From Pseudomonas sp. R28(2017) (GTDB taxonomy: Bacteria; Pseudomonadota; Gammaproteobacteria; Pseudomonadales; Pseudomonadaceae): DNA of 64,000 nucleotides. Below, one piece after another: positions 39,483 to 48,430 of the stretch. Location: the NCBI RefSeq assembly GCF_002112505.1, contig NZ_NEHW01000016.1:55654-119653 (forward strand), written 5' to 3'. How positions within the stretch are numbered: the first letter of the stretch is position 1; every line of letters begins with the position of its first letter. Made by a program: the position numbers and the translations under genes. A model generated the notes under the pieces. That model ran no database searches. It was not told the origin of the DNA and saw nothing but the letters and a program-made list of their open reading frames with translations.

Positions 39483-41582
39483 TTACACCTGGCCGAGGCG
39501 GATCAAGGCATCGACCGCCGTGGTGCCGCTGGCACCGACCATCAATGGGTTCACATCCAGCTCCAGCAGCTGGCTGGCGTTTTCGCAGGCGTAGTCGGCC
39601 ACTGCGCGGATGGCGGCGACCAGTGCCTCCAGGTCGGCCGCCGGCTTGCCGCGAAAGCCCTGCAGCAAGGCCGCGCTGCGCAGGCCCAGTACGGCCTTGC
39701 GGATGGCGCCATCGGTGGTCGGCAGCAGCAGGCTCTGGCTGTCCTTGAGCAGCTCGACCAGAACACCACCGGCACCGATCACCAGCGCCAGGCCGAAATC
39801 CGCCTCGCGCTTGATGCCGACGATCAGCTCGGCCAGTGGCGCGCTGGCCATCGGTTCGAGCAGTATCTGGTCGAAGGCGACACCCGGCGCGTAAGCGACG
39901 ATGCGCATGCGCATCTGCTCAAGGGCAGTGCTGAGCGCTGCCTCATCGGCCAGGTTCAGCGCCACGGCGCCGGCCTCGGTCTTGTGCGGCAGCTGCGCGC
40001 TGACGGCCTTGAGCACCAGCGGGAAGCCCACCTTGCCAGCATCGGCCAGCGCACGCTGCGGGCTGCTCAGCACGCCATTCGGGATGGGCAGGCCGAAGCC
40101 GCGCAGGGCCTGCTTGGATTCCCACTCGTTGAGCAGGCGGCTGTCTCCGGCCAGCGCCTGCGGGCACAGCGGTACCAGCGCCGACTCGCCCAGCGCCAGC
40201 AACGCCGGGCGCTGCTGCGCGTAACGGGCCACCCGGCCCCACGCCGCCAGGCCATCCTCCACCCCTTGCAGCGCTGGCACACCGGCCGCGTGCAGGCGCT
40301 CACGGGCGCTGGCCGGCAACAGCTCGGGGAACGCCGAGGTGACGAAACCGGCCTTGCCATGACGCTTGAGCGCCGCGCAGTACAGCTCCAGCAGCAGGTC
40401 GCATTCCGTGCGCTCGCCAGTGAACTCGGCGGGGTAATCGAGTACCAGCATCGCCGCATCGGCGTCGCTGCGCAGGGCGCTGTCGAGCATGCGCGCCTTG
40501 GCCGGGCCGTCGCCCCAGATCGCCGTGGTGAAGTCCAGCGGGTTGACCAGGTTGGCGTAGGCCGGCAGCACCTGGGCCAATGCTTCGACCTGGCTGGCCT
40601 CCAGCGCCGGCAGGCTCAGCTGGTTGCTTTCGCTGTAGTCGGCGATCAGCCCGGCATCACCGCCCGAGCAGGCCAGCGCGATCAGGCTGGGGCCCTTGGG
40701 CAGGTTGCCGCAGGCGGCAGCCTTGAGGGTTTCGACGAAACTTACCGGGCCGCTGACGCGAATCACCCCCAGGCGCTGGAACAGGCTGTCGTACAGAGCG
40801 TCGGAACCAGACAGCGAACTGGTGTGGCTCAGCGCCAGCTCGGCGCCGATCTGCGACACGCCGGTCTTCAGCGCGACGATCGGGATGCCCTTCTCCAGCG
40901 CCTTGTGCGCGGCGCGGGCAAAACCCGGCACGTTCTTCAGGCCTTCCAGGTGCAGGCCGATGGCGGTGACCCGTGGCTCATCGAGCAGCACGTCCATCAG
41001 CTCGGCGATGCCCAGTTGCGCCTGGTTGCCGACCGAGGCCATGTAGGCCACCGGCAACGAACGGTCGCTCATCGACAGGTTGTAGGCGAAGTTGCCGCTC
41101 TGGGTCAGCACCGCCACGCCCTTCTCTACCGCCTTGCCTCCGTGGGCCACCGGCCACAGGGCGGCACAGTGCAGGTAATCGAGCAGGCCGTAGCAGTTGG
41201 GCCCGAGCAGCGCCATGTGGCCGGCAGCTTCGAGCAGCTGCTGTTGCAGCGCCTGGCCCTCGGCACCGCTTTCGGCGAAACCGGAGGCATAGCAGATCGC
41301 CCCGCCCGCCCCTTTTTCGGCGAGTTCAGCGACACAGGCCAGGGTCAGTTCGCGGTTGGTGGCGATGAACACCGCGTCCGGCGCGCAGGGCAGCTCGGCC
41401 ACGCTGCGCACGCAGGGCACACCGTCGATGCTGCCCTGCTGCGGGTTGACCAGCCACATCTGACCCGGGTAGCCGCCGTCGGCGCAGCGCTTGAGCGCAC
41501 GGGCCATGCTGCGCCCGCCGACGAAGGCCAGGTGCCGGGGTGCCAGCAGGCGTTTGAGGTTGTCACGAATGGCTTGCGACAT
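39483..41582 (-). CDS. NDP-forming acyl-CoA synthetase (acetyl-CoA synthetase, ADP-forming type)
   Basis: A 699-residue single-chain enzyme. CoA-binding domain 1-130 (HLAFVGGRSMARALKRCA, LLGPNCYGLLDYL), succinyl-CoA-ligase-like domain about 150-430 with the phospho-His site His253 (LALSHTSSLSGSD), and ATP-grasp domain about 470-699 (FPLVLKAVSAQLPHKTEAGA, VGIKREADFGLALVIGAGG). It activates a carboxylate with ATP and CoA, giving ADP and Pi. Placement between aruI and an acyl-CoA dehydrogenase suggests that the guanidino or amino acid product is degraded as a CoA ester; the substrate is inferred only. Confidence 0.85.
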   Translation of the reverse strand: MSQAIRDNLKRLLAPRHLAFVGGRSMARALKRCADGGYPGQMWLVNPQQGSIDGVPCVRSVAELPCAPDAVFIATNRELTLACVAELAEKGAGGAICYASGFAESGAEGQALQQQLLEAAGHMALLGPNCYGLLDYLHCAALWPVAHGGKAVEKGVAVLTQSGNFAYNLSMSDRSLPVAYMASVGNQAQLGIAELMDVLLDEPRVTAIGLHLEGLKNVPGFARAAHKALEKGIPIVALKTGVSQIGAELALSHTSSLSGSDALYDSLFQRLGVIRVSGPVSFVETLKAAACGNLPKGPSLIALACSGGDAGLIADYSESNQLSLPALEASQVEALAQVLPAYANLVNPLDFTTAIWGDGPAKARMLDSALRSDADAAMLVLDYPAEFTGERTECDLLLELYCAALKRHGKAGFVTSAFPELLPASARERLHAAGVPALQGVEDGLAAWGRVARYAQQRPALLALGESALVPLCPQALAGDSRLLNEWESKQALRGFGLPIPNGVLSSPQRALADAGKVGFPLVLKAVSAQLPHKTEAGAVALNLADEAALSTALEQMRMRIVAYAPGVAFDQILLEPMASAPLAELIVGIKREADFGLALVIGAGGVLVELLKDSQSLLLPTTDGAIRKAVLGLRSAALLQGFRGKPAADLEALVAAIRAVADYACENASQLLELDVNPLMVGASGTTAVDALIRLGQV

Positions 41583-41600
41583 GGTGAGGCTCCGGTCCGG

Positions 41601-42761
41601 TCAGCGCAGCAGTGGGCGCAGCAGTTCGCGCGAAATGATGTGCCGCTGGATCTCCGAGGTGCCTTCCCAGATCCGTTCGATGCGGGCGTTGCGCCAGATC
41701 CGCTCGACCGGACCCTCGTCCATCAGGCCCATGCCGCCGTAAATCTGCACCGCCTCGTCGGCGACCTTGCCGAGCACTTCGCTGGCGAACAGCTTGGCCA
41801 TGCCCGCCTCGCCGTCGGTCATGCTGCCCTGGTCCATCTTCCAGGCGGTGTGCAGGGTCAGCAGCTCGGCGGCGCGGATCTGCGTGGCCATGTCGGCGAG
41901 CTTGAACGACACGCCCTGGTAAGTGCCGATCGGCTGGCCGAACTGCTTGCGGTCGGCGGCCCATTGCAGCGACACGTCCAATGCGCGCTGGGCCTGGCCG
42001 ACGCAGTTGGCGGCGACCATGACCCGGCCTGCGGTCAGCCAGGCGTTGGCCACGTCCCAGCCCTTGCCGACTTCACCGAGCACCTTGGCGGCCGGCACCT
42101 TGCAGTCGTCGAAGAACAGCTCATAGGTGTGGTAGCCCCGGTTGCTCACGCATTTGGGGCCACGGCGGATGGTCATGCCCGGGGTGCCACGGTCGACCAG
42201 GAAGGCAGTGACCGCGTTACGCTTGCGCCCGTTGTGCTCGTAGGTGTCGGTGACGGCAAAGACGATGGCGAAGTCGGCGTGCCCGGCATGGCTGATGAAG
42301 TGCTTGCTGCCATTGATCACGAAGTCATCGCCTTCACGCACGGCGCGGGTCTTGATCGAGTTGGCGTCGGAGCCGGCGCCCGGTTCGGTCAGGGCGAAGC
42401 AGTCGGTCTTCTCGCCACGGATGCACGGCAGCAGGTAGTCCTCGACCTGCTGGCCGGTGCAGGCCATGAGGATCTTCGAAGGCCGCGCGACGAACACATG
42501 CAGCGCCCAGGAAACCTTCGACAGCTCGCGCTCGATCAGCGCCTGGGACAGGTAGTCGAGGCCACCGCCACCGACTTCCTCGGGCATGTTGAAGGCATAG
42601 AAACCCGCAGCGATGGCCTTGCCACGGATCTGCGCGGCGAGCTGCGGGGACACCTCGTCGGCACGGTCCACGGCTTCTTCATGGGGCAACAGCTCCTTGG
42701 CGACGAAGCTGCGTACGGCATCCACCAACATTTCTTGTTCTTGGGTCAGTTGGAAATTCAT
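41601..42761 (-). CDS. Acyl-CoA dehydrogenase of the aru-like cluster
   Basis: A 386-residue canonical ACAD: FALTEPGAGSDANSIKTRA, HFISHAGHADFAIVFAVT, IYGGMGLMDEGPVERIWR and RIWEGTSEIQRHIISRELLR, with the catalytic Glu in the WEGT context. Unlike the four steroid ACADs it appears self-sufficient (homotetramer type). AGGAACAGGCC precedes ATG 42761. An ACAD next to an enoyl-CoA hydratase is also found in the P. aeruginosa aru locus, with no assigned role. Here, with an added CoA ligase, it completes a plausible beta-oxidation set. Confidence 0.88.
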   Translation of the reverse strand: MNFQLTQEQEMLVDAVRSFVAKELLPHEEAVDRADEVSPQLAAQIRGKAIAAGFYAFNMPEEVGGGGLDYLSQALIERELSKVSWALHVFVARPSKILMACTGQQVEDYLLPCIRGEKTDCFALTEPGAGSDANSIKTRAVREGDDFVINGSKHFISHAGHADFAIVFAVTDTYEHNGRKRNAVTAFLVDRGTPGMTIRRGPKCVSNRGYHTYELFFDDCKVPAAKVLGEVGKGWDVANAWLTAGRVMVAANCVGQAQRALDVSLQWAADRKQFGQPIGTYQGVSFKLADMATQIRAAELLTLHTAWKMDQGSMTDGEAGMAKLFASEVLGKVADEAVQIYGGMGLMDEGPVERIWRNARIERIWEGTSEIQRHIISRELLRPLLR

Positions 42762-42797
42762 GGCCTGTTCCTGGGTAACCGGGGAATGAGTGAGTGC

Positions 42798-43589
42798 TTA
42801 GTTGCCGCTGAAGCGGGGCGCGCGTTTTTCCGTGACCGCGCGCAGGGCCTCGGCGCCGTCGTCGCTGCGCCCACAGAGCAGGCCGGCGGCCAGTTCTGCA
42901 GTGAGCTGCTCGGCCAGGCTGCGCGAAGCGCCTTCGCGCATCAGGCGCTTGGTCTGGGCGTAGGCGAACGTCGGCCCCTGGGCCAGGCGCGCCGCCAGTT
43001 CGGCGGTGGCGGCTGGCAGCTGGTCGTCGGCGACCACTTCACCGACCAGGCCGGCCGCCAAGGCGCGTTCGGCGCCCCACAGTTCGTCGAGGAACAGCAG
43101 GCGCTTGGCCTGCTCGCTGCCGATCAGCCGTGGCAGGTGCCAGCTGGCACCGGCATCCGGCGAGTAGGCCATGCTGGTGTAGCCGGCCTTGAACCGGGCC
43201 GACTGGGCTGCCAGGCGCAGGTCACAGCACAGCGACAGGTCCATGCCGGCGCCCACGGCGGTGCCGTTGATGGCAGCGATGGTGGGCTTGTCCAGGGTGT
43301 GCAGACAGTGCATCAGGGCGTGCGCGGTTTCGGTCCAGCCGTAGGTTTCCAGCGCGCCTCGGGCTTCGGCTTCGGCCCATTCGGCGAGGTCGGCGCCGGC
43401 GCAGAAGATGCGGCCAGTGCCGGTCAGGACGACCACGCGCACGGCGGGGTCGGTGTTGTAGGCCTCAAGGGTGGTGTGCAGCTTTTTCAGGGTGGGGATG
43501 TCCAGCGCGTTGCGCTGCTCGGGGCGGTTCAGGGTGATCCAGGCAACGCCGGCTTCAACCTGGGTGATTAGGGACGACGGAGCGGTCAT
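42798..43589 (-). CDS. Enoyl-CoA hydratase (crotonase family) of the aru-like cluster
   Basis: Start ATG 43589 (MTAPSSLITQVEAGVAWITL) with GAGGCCCGTC upstream. The 263-residue crotonase shows oxyanion motifs CAGADLAEWAE and GTAVGAGMDLSLCC, and an acidic residue near SPDAGASWHLPRLIG where catalytic residues sit. It probably hydrates the product of the adjacent acyl-CoA dehydrogenase. It is the first gene of the enzyme part of the operon; the 288-nt space upstream contains a 12-bp palindrome (43729-43740) and a short inverted repeat. Confidence 0.85.
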   Translation of the reverse strand: MTAPSSLITQVEAGVAWITLNRPEQRNALDIPTLKKLHTTLEAYNTDPAVRVVVLTGTGRIFCAGADLAEWAEAEARGALETYGWTETAHALMHCLHTLDKPTIAAINGTAVGAGMDLSLCCDLRLAAQSARFKAGYTSMAYSPDAGASWHLPRLIGSEQAKRLLFLDELWGAERALAAGLVGEVVADDQLPAATAELAARLAQGPTFAYAQTKRLMREGASRSLAEQLTAELAAGLLCGRSDDGAEALRAVTEKRAPRFSGN

Positions 43590-43728
43590 GACGGGCCTCG
43601 GATTATTGTGATTGCTGTGAGAGGTGAGGCTCATGCTAAACGAGTGTTCAGTAAGGAGGCAATTGCCGAGGTGATAGCTCTGTAACGTCGCAAGACATTG
43701 GCTATGTGCTTGTTTTATCTGGACTTAT

Positions 43729-43740
43729 CTGAAATTTCAG
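43729..43740. promoter_or_regulatory. Perfect 12-bp palindrome upstream of the aru enzyme genes
   Basis: CTGAAATTTCAG, about 140 nt upstream of the crotonase start, in AT-richer DNA with TTATCTGGACTTATCT next to it. It is a possible regulator site or part of a promoter for the enzyme genes; the bound factor is unknown. Confidence 0.35.
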
Positions 43741-43816
43741 AAGTTTGCGGTCCAGCGCTGTTACAACTTTGTACAACTGCCCACAACCGCTGTTTCCAGT
43801 AGCTACCGCACACTTG

Positions 43817-43856
43817 TGTAGGAGCGGCCCTTTCGCGACACAAGGCCGCTCCTACA
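43817..43856. repeat. Short inverted repeat (TGTAGGAGCGGCC type REP)
   Basis: TGTAGGAGCGGCC (43817-43829) and GGCCGCTCCTACA (43844-43856), a perfect 13-bp dyad. This is a second Pseudomonas REP family, different from the GTGGGAGCGGGC type. It lies just after the permease stop (43878 on the minus strand) and may act as its terminator. Confidence 0.75.
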
Positions 43857-43877
43857 GGTTCGGTGCAAGGCGATGTT

Positions 43878-45290
43878 TCAGGCTGCCGGCATTTCCGGCT
43901 CCAGCCCCACGCCCTGGCGCTTGCGCTGTACCAGGAAGTACGCCGCGTAGCACAGCGCAATGAAGCCGAAGCCCCAGTACAGCGAAGGCCGCTGCGTCTC
44001 ATCCATCGCCAGGAACACGAACAGCGAACTGCACAGGGTGATGCACAGCAACGGCACCAGCGGGTACAGCGGCGCGCGGTACTTGAGCTCGCTCAACTGG
44101 CCGCCATCCCGCAGGAACTGCTTGCGGAAGCGGTACTGGGCCAGGGCGATGACGATCCAGGTCACCGTGCCGGCCATGCCGCTCACCGCCATCAGCACCA
44201 TGAACAACGTGTCGGCAGCGACAAAGCTGGTCAGCAGCGACACCAGCGCGAAGCACAGGGTGATGAACAGCGCCCGCAGCGGCACGCCACGGCTGCTCAG
44301 CGGCGACAGGCTGCGCGGCGCCATGCCGGTCTTGGACATCGCCCAGAGGATGCGAGTGGAGGCATACAGCCCAGAGTTGCCGACCGACAGAATCGCGGTG
44401 AGGATCACGAAGTTCATCAGGTCTGCCGCGTAAGGAATGCCGACCATGTCGAACACCTGCACGAACGGGCTTTCCATCAGCCCGGCCTGCTGCCACGGCA
44501 CGATCGCCGACAGCACCACGATCGCCAGCACATAGAAGATCAGCACGCGGAACACCACATTGCGCACGGCCCGCGGGATGCTCTTTTCCGGCTGGTCGGT
44601 CTCGCCCGCCGCCACGCCCATGATCTCGCAACCCTGGAAGGCATAGACCACGGTCATCATCACCGCGAACACCGCCGACAGGCCATTGGGGAACAGCGAA
44701 TCGCCGATCAGGTTGCTCATCATCGGCGCCGGCGCCCCGCTGTTCAGCGAAATGCCGCCGAAGATCACCAGCACACCGACGATGATGAAGCCGAGGATGG
44801 CCGCCACCTTGATGCCGGCAAACCAGTATTCCGCCTCACCGAAGGCACGGGTGGCCAGCGCGTTGATGCCGAACAGCACCGCGACGAACAGCGCCGACCA
44901 GTACCAGATCGGCACCCCGGGGAACCAGCGTTCCATCAGCATGCCGGCAGCGGTGAACTCCAGGCCCACGGTGGTGGCCCAGCTCATCCAGTACACCCAG
45001 CCGATCATGAAACCGGTGGCCGGGCCGATGAATTTCGTCGCATGGGCCTGGAACGAACCGGACACCGGCATCTGCACCGACAGTTCACCCAGGCAGACCA
45101 TCACCAGGTACATCAGGAAACCGGCAACCAGGTAGGCCAGGATCGCGCCCACCGGCCCGCCCTGGTTGATGGTCACCCCCGAGCCCATGAACAGCCCGGT
45201 GCCGATCACGCCACCGAGCGAGAGCATGAAGATGTGCCGGCTCTTCAATGCCCGCGTGAGGTGGATACCTTCAGCTTTACGGCCTTTCAT
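43878..45290 (-). CDS. Amino-acid permease (APC superfamily, LysP/RocE-like)
   Basis: Start ATG 45290 (MKGRKAEGIHLTRALKSRHI) with GGAGATAATAATA; the longer frame is unsupported. The 470-residue transporter has 12 hydrophobic segments, the APC motif MLSLGGVIGTGLFMGSGVTI, QGCEIMGVAAGETDQPEKSI and FVILTAILSVGNSGLYASTR. An APC permease also sits between the enzyme and sensor genes of the P. aeruginosa aru locus. Likely substrate is arginine or another basic amino acid (inference). A cluster of GTAA direct repeats upstream may be the response-regulator target. Confidence 0.87.
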   Translation of the reverse strand: MKGRKAEGIHLTRALKSRHIFMLSLGGVIGTGLFMGSGVTINQGGPVGAILAYLVAGFLMYLVMVCLGELSVQMPVSGSFQAHATKFIGPATGFMIGWVYWMSWATTVGLEFTAAGMLMERWFPGVPIWYWSALFVAVLFGINALATRAFGEAEYWFAGIKVAAILGFIIVGVLVIFGGISLNSGAPAPMMSNLIGDSLFPNGLSAVFAVMMTVVYAFQGCEIMGVAAGETDQPEKSIPRAVRNVVFRVLIFYVLAIVVLSAIVPWQQAGLMESPFVQVFDMVGIPYAADLMNFVILTAILSVGNSGLYASTRILWAMSKTGMAPRSLSPLSSRGVPLRALFITLCFALVSLLTSFVAADTLFMVLMAVSGMAGTVTWIVIALAQYRFRKQFLRDGGQLSELKYRAPLYPLVPLLCITLCSSLFVFLAMDETQRPSLYWGFGFIALCYAAYFLVQRKRQGVGLEPEMPAA

Positions 45291-45355
45291 TATTATTATC
45301 TCCAATAAGCGTCGAAGACCGCGTGTGCAGCGGTTGAGTCCGATTATTGGAAAGC

Positions 45356-45404
45356 GATGTAAGGCCCGGTTGATCGTAAAGATCAAAGATGTAAAAAGTC
45401 GTAA
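45356..45404. promoter_or_regulatory. Direct-repeat cluster, candidate AruR binding region
   Basis: Four GTAA-ending repeats: GATGTAA (45356-45362), GATCGTAA (45372-45379), GATGTAA (45388-45394) and GTCGTAA (45398-45404). The last two are spaced 10 bp, as expected for tandem OmpR-type half-sites. The cluster lies 66-114 nt upstream of the permease start, between the kinase and permease genes. Confidence 0.45.
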
Positions 45405-45416
45405 GGATTTTGTCGC

Positions 45417-47669
45417 TCAGGCGGCCAGCAGTTCGGCCAGGCTGTTTTGCGCACGTTGCAACTGCTCGTGCAGCAATGGCGCCATGGCCCGCACCCCCGG
45501 CTTGTCCCGGGCCAGGGCACGCGCTTCAAGCCGGCGCAGGGTCGCCGCCAGGCCGCACAGGCCCATGGAATCGCTGCTGCCGGCCAACCGATGGGCCAGG
45601 TGGGTCACCTCGGTGCAATCGCCTGCATCGACCGCCTCGAGCAAAGGCAGGCGCTGTTGCGCCAGGCCGTCGCGCAGGCCGGCCAGCAGGCCTTGCAGCT
45701 TCTGCTGGCCAAGCAGGGCGCGGTGCGTGTTCAGCAGCTCGTGGTCAAGCCATGCGGGGGTGGCCGGCGGTGCCTCCTGACACTGCCCCGCCAGGGCCTG
45801 GCGCAGGCTCGCAAGCTTCAGCGGCTTACCCAGCACCCCCTGCATACCGGCATCCAGATAGGCACGCACCAGTCCCGGCTGAACACTGGCAGTCAGCGCC
45901 AGGATGCGCGTGTCGCGGTTGGGCGTGCTGCCGGCACGCAGCTGTCGGCACAGCTCCACGCCACTGATGCCGGGCAGGTGTACATCCAGCAGGAGCAGGT
46001 CGAAGCGCTGCTGCGCGCACAGCTGCAAGCCCTGCTCGGCATCCTCGGCCAGCCAGACTGCATGCCCGTCACGCGTCAGCAGCCCGCGCACCACTTCACG
46101 GTTCAGGTCCACGTCTTCCACTACCAGGATGTGCAGCGGCGCCACAGCGCGGTCAGCCTGCGCCCGGGCCTGCGGCGCCTGCGCCGTTTCCAGCGCCAGT
46201 TCCAGCCAGAAGCAGCTGCCCTCCCCCTCGCGGCTGCGCACGCCGATCTGCCCGCCCATCTGCTCGACCAGGTGCTTGCTGATTGCGAGCCCCAGGCCGG
46301 TGCCGCCATAGCGCCGTGCGACCGCCTCGCTGGCCTGGACGAAACGGTCGAAGATCTTCGGCTGCATCGCCTCGCAGATGCCGATGCCGTCGTCGGTGAC
46401 GCTCAGGCGCAGGCGCTGCCGCCCAGGTTGCCCCTGCACCACCTGCACGTCGACCAGGATCTCGCCACCCTCGGTGAACTTGATGGCGTTGGCCAGCAGG
46501 TTGCTCAGGACCTGGCGCAGGTACTGCTCGGCGCCGTGCTGGTAGGTGGCCAGCTGCGGGTCGATGCGGCACAGCACCAGGCTGTCGTTGGCCAGCGCGC
46601 GCGGTTCGAGCAGGGTCACGACCTCGGCACACAACTGACGCAGGGAAAAATCCACGGCCTCGGGGCGGCTTTCGCCCTCTTCGAGGCGGGCAAAATACAG
46701 CACCTCGTTGAGGATGCTCAGCAGCCCCTCGCCGGCCTTGTACAGCGCCTCCAGGCGCAGACGGTCGGGCGCCGCGAGCCCGGCGCCACGCAGCAGCTCG
46801 GCCATGCCGAGGATGCCGTTGAGCGGCGTGCGCAACTCATGGCTCATGGTGGCGAGGAAGCGCGACTTGGCCAGGTTGGCCGCCTCGGCATCGTCCTTGG
46901 CACGCATCAGGCTCGCCGTGCGCCGCTCGACCTGCTTCTGCAGTTCGTCGCGCTTGTCCTGCAAGGCCAGGCGGTCGCTTTCGCGGCGCTCGCTGTCACT
47001 GAGGATGGCCCGGCGCATGTCCTCCAGTGCCAGCGCCACGCTGTCGATTTCGTCGGCATGGGGCGAACGGCGCTTGTTCAGGCGCAGGGGCTCGTGCCAT
47101 TGCCCGGCACCGATGCGCCGGGCGAAGTCGGCCATGACCTGCAGGTGGCGGGTGACCAGGCGATAGAACAACCCCGACAGCGCCAGCGCCAGGCCGCAAA
47201 GGAACACGCTCATCCACAGCAGGCTGGTCAGGCCGGTGGCGAACAGCCGCCGGTGCACCGCACCCAGGTCAGTGCTGACTTCCAGCTCGCCCAGGTGGCG
47301 CACAGGCCCTGAAGGTGGCTGGTAATCCAGCGCAAAACGCTCGACCCGCAGCGGCCCCTGCGGGTTCGGCTCACCTTGCTGCAAGGTGAAGTCGGCGCTG
47401 TTCAGGCGCACCCGCGCCACATCGGAAAAGTCCACCAACCCGCGCAGCTGCACGTTCAGCTGCTCCTGGTTCAGGTCCCACAGGCTGCGCTCCAGGCTGG
47501 CCAGGTAGCCGGCGCGGATCAACGCCATGCGCGCATCGATCTCGCGCATTTCGCGGCGGTACTCGAAGTACAGTTGCACGCTGCTGGCCAGCACCGTGAA
47601 GCACAGGCTGAACAGCAGGATGAACAGCAGCAGCCGCCGCAGCAGGCCACCTGGCTGCAGGCGGGTCAT
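45417..47669 (-). CDS. aruS: AruS-like hybrid sensor histidine kinase
   Basis: A 750-residue kinase. Membrane segments at about 10-30 and 150-170 enclose a periplasmic domain. HAMP follows (about 170-225), then a coiled segment, HisKA with FLATMSHELRTPLNG, HATPase with LANAIKFTEGG and YGGTGLGLAISK, a receiver domain with DLLLLDVHLPG, and a C-terminal HPt domain with HLAHRLAGSSDSMG. This is a TorS/ArcB-type phosphorelay in one chain. It overlaps the periplasmic binding-protein gene by 4 nt, which suggests that the latter presents ligand to the sensor. By locus resemblance it controls arginine transaminase genes. Confidence 0.85.
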   Translation of the reverse strand: MTRLQPGGLLRRLLLFILLFSLCFTVLASSVQLYFEYRREMREIDARMALIRAGYLASLERSLWDLNQEQLNVQLRGLVDFSDVARVRLNSADFTLQQGEPNPQGPLRVERFALDYQPPSGPVRHLGELEVSTDLGAVHRRLFATGLTSLLWMSVFLCGLALALSGLFYRLVTRHLQVMADFARRIGAGQWHEPLRLNKRRSPHADEIDSVALALEDMRRAILSDSERRESDRLALQDKRDELQKQVERRTASLMRAKDDAEAANLAKSRFLATMSHELRTPLNGILGMAELLRGAGLAAPDRLRLEALYKAGEGLLSILNEVLYFARLEEGESRPEAVDFSLRQLCAEVVTLLEPRALANDSLVLCRIDPQLATYQHGAEQYLRQVLSNLLANAIKFTEGGEILVDVQVVQGQPGRQRLRLSVTDDGIGICEAMQPKIFDRFVQASEAVARRYGGTGLGLAISKHLVEQMGGQIGVRSREGEGSCFWLELALETAQAPQARAQADRAVAPLHILVVEDVDLNREVVRGLLTRDGHAVWLAEDAEQGLQLCAQQRFDLLLLDVHLPGISGVELCRQLRAGSTPNRDTRILALTASVQPGLVRAYLDAGMQGVLGKPLKLASLRQALAGQCQEAPPATPAWLDHELLNTHRALLGQQKLQGLLAGLRDGLAQQRLPLLEAVDAGDCTEVTHLAHRLAGSSDSMGLCGLAATLRRLEARALARDKPGVRAMAPLLHEQLQRAQNSLAELLAA

Positions 47670-48430
47670 GGCTGGCTGACCACGTCGCGGTAGGTGACCT
47701 CGCTTTCATGCAGCCAGCGCTCCAGCTCGCCAGCGTCGGTCATCTGCTGCAATTGCGCGTCGATGTCGGCCATACGTTCGCTCAGCGGTGAATGGCGCGA
47801 CACTGCCACGCGCAGGTAGTCGACGCTCAGTGCCGGTGCCAGCGCAACGATGTCCTGGGCACCGGGCAGGTGCTCGACGAACAGCTGGCCGGTGCGCCGT
47901 TCCTGGACCACGAAGTCGATACGCCCGCGAATCAGCTTGCCGAAGTTCTGCCCGCTGTCCGACACCCACTCGATGTTCTGGTGCTGCGCCACGAAACGGT
48001 CGAACGCCGGGCCATAGCTTTCGCCGAACAACAACCCGCCACGGTAGCGGGCGAGGTCTTCGAGCGTGTCGAACTGCAGCGGGTGCTGGCGGTTGGCGAA
48101 CACCGCCACTTCCTCGCGCAGTACCGGCACCTGGGAAAAGCGCATGGTCCTGGCGCGCTGCTCCGAGGTGTAGGCCAGCACCACATCCACCCGGCCTTCG
48201 GCCGCGTCGAGCAGGCAGCGTTGCCAGTTGCCCAGCACGACCATCTCGACCTGGTAGCCCAGCCGCCCGAACAGCTCGCGCACCACCGTCGGCGCCAGCC
48301 CGCGCGGCTGCTTGCCATCGCTCCAGGACACCGGCGGATACACCGGGTAATCGCAGTAGCGCACGCTGCCGGCGGCCTGCAGCGCACCGCTGGCCAGCAG
48401 CACCAGCAGGCCCAAAAGGTACTTGCTCAC
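47666..48430 (-). CDS. Periplasmic solute-binding protein of the sensor module
   Basis: A 254-residue protein with a Sec signal (residues 1-19, LLASGALQAAG) and an SBP family 3 fold: VRYCDYPVYPPVSWSDG, VDVVLAYTSEQRARTMRFSQ, GRIDFVVQERRTGQLFVE. No transporter genes accompany it. It is translationally coupled on both sides (4-nt overlaps with the response regulator and the kinase), so a co-receptor role, as TorT or similar proteins play, is likely. Ligand: probably arginine or a related amino acid. Confidence 0.8.
   Translation of the reverse strand: MSKYLLGLLVLLASGALQAAGSVRYCDYPVYPPVSWSDGKQPRGLAPTVVRELFGRLGYQVEMVVLGNWQRCLLDAAEGRVDVVLAYTSEQRARTMRFSQVPVLREEVAVFANRQHPLQFDTLEDLARYRGGLLFGESYGPAFDRFVAQHQNIEWVSDSGQNFGKLIRGRIDFVVQERRTGQLFVEHLPGAQDIVALAPALSVDYLRVAVSRHSPLSERMADIDAQLQQMTDAGELERWLHESEVTYRDVVSQP

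Noticed and set aside
39420..43571. A very long plus-strand open frame (over 1300 codons)
   Set aside because: It lies antisense to aruI, the CoA ligase, the ACAD and the crotonase, all with clear motifs. Its translation is rich in Gln, His, Arg and Val without domains, as expected of GC-rich antisense frames.
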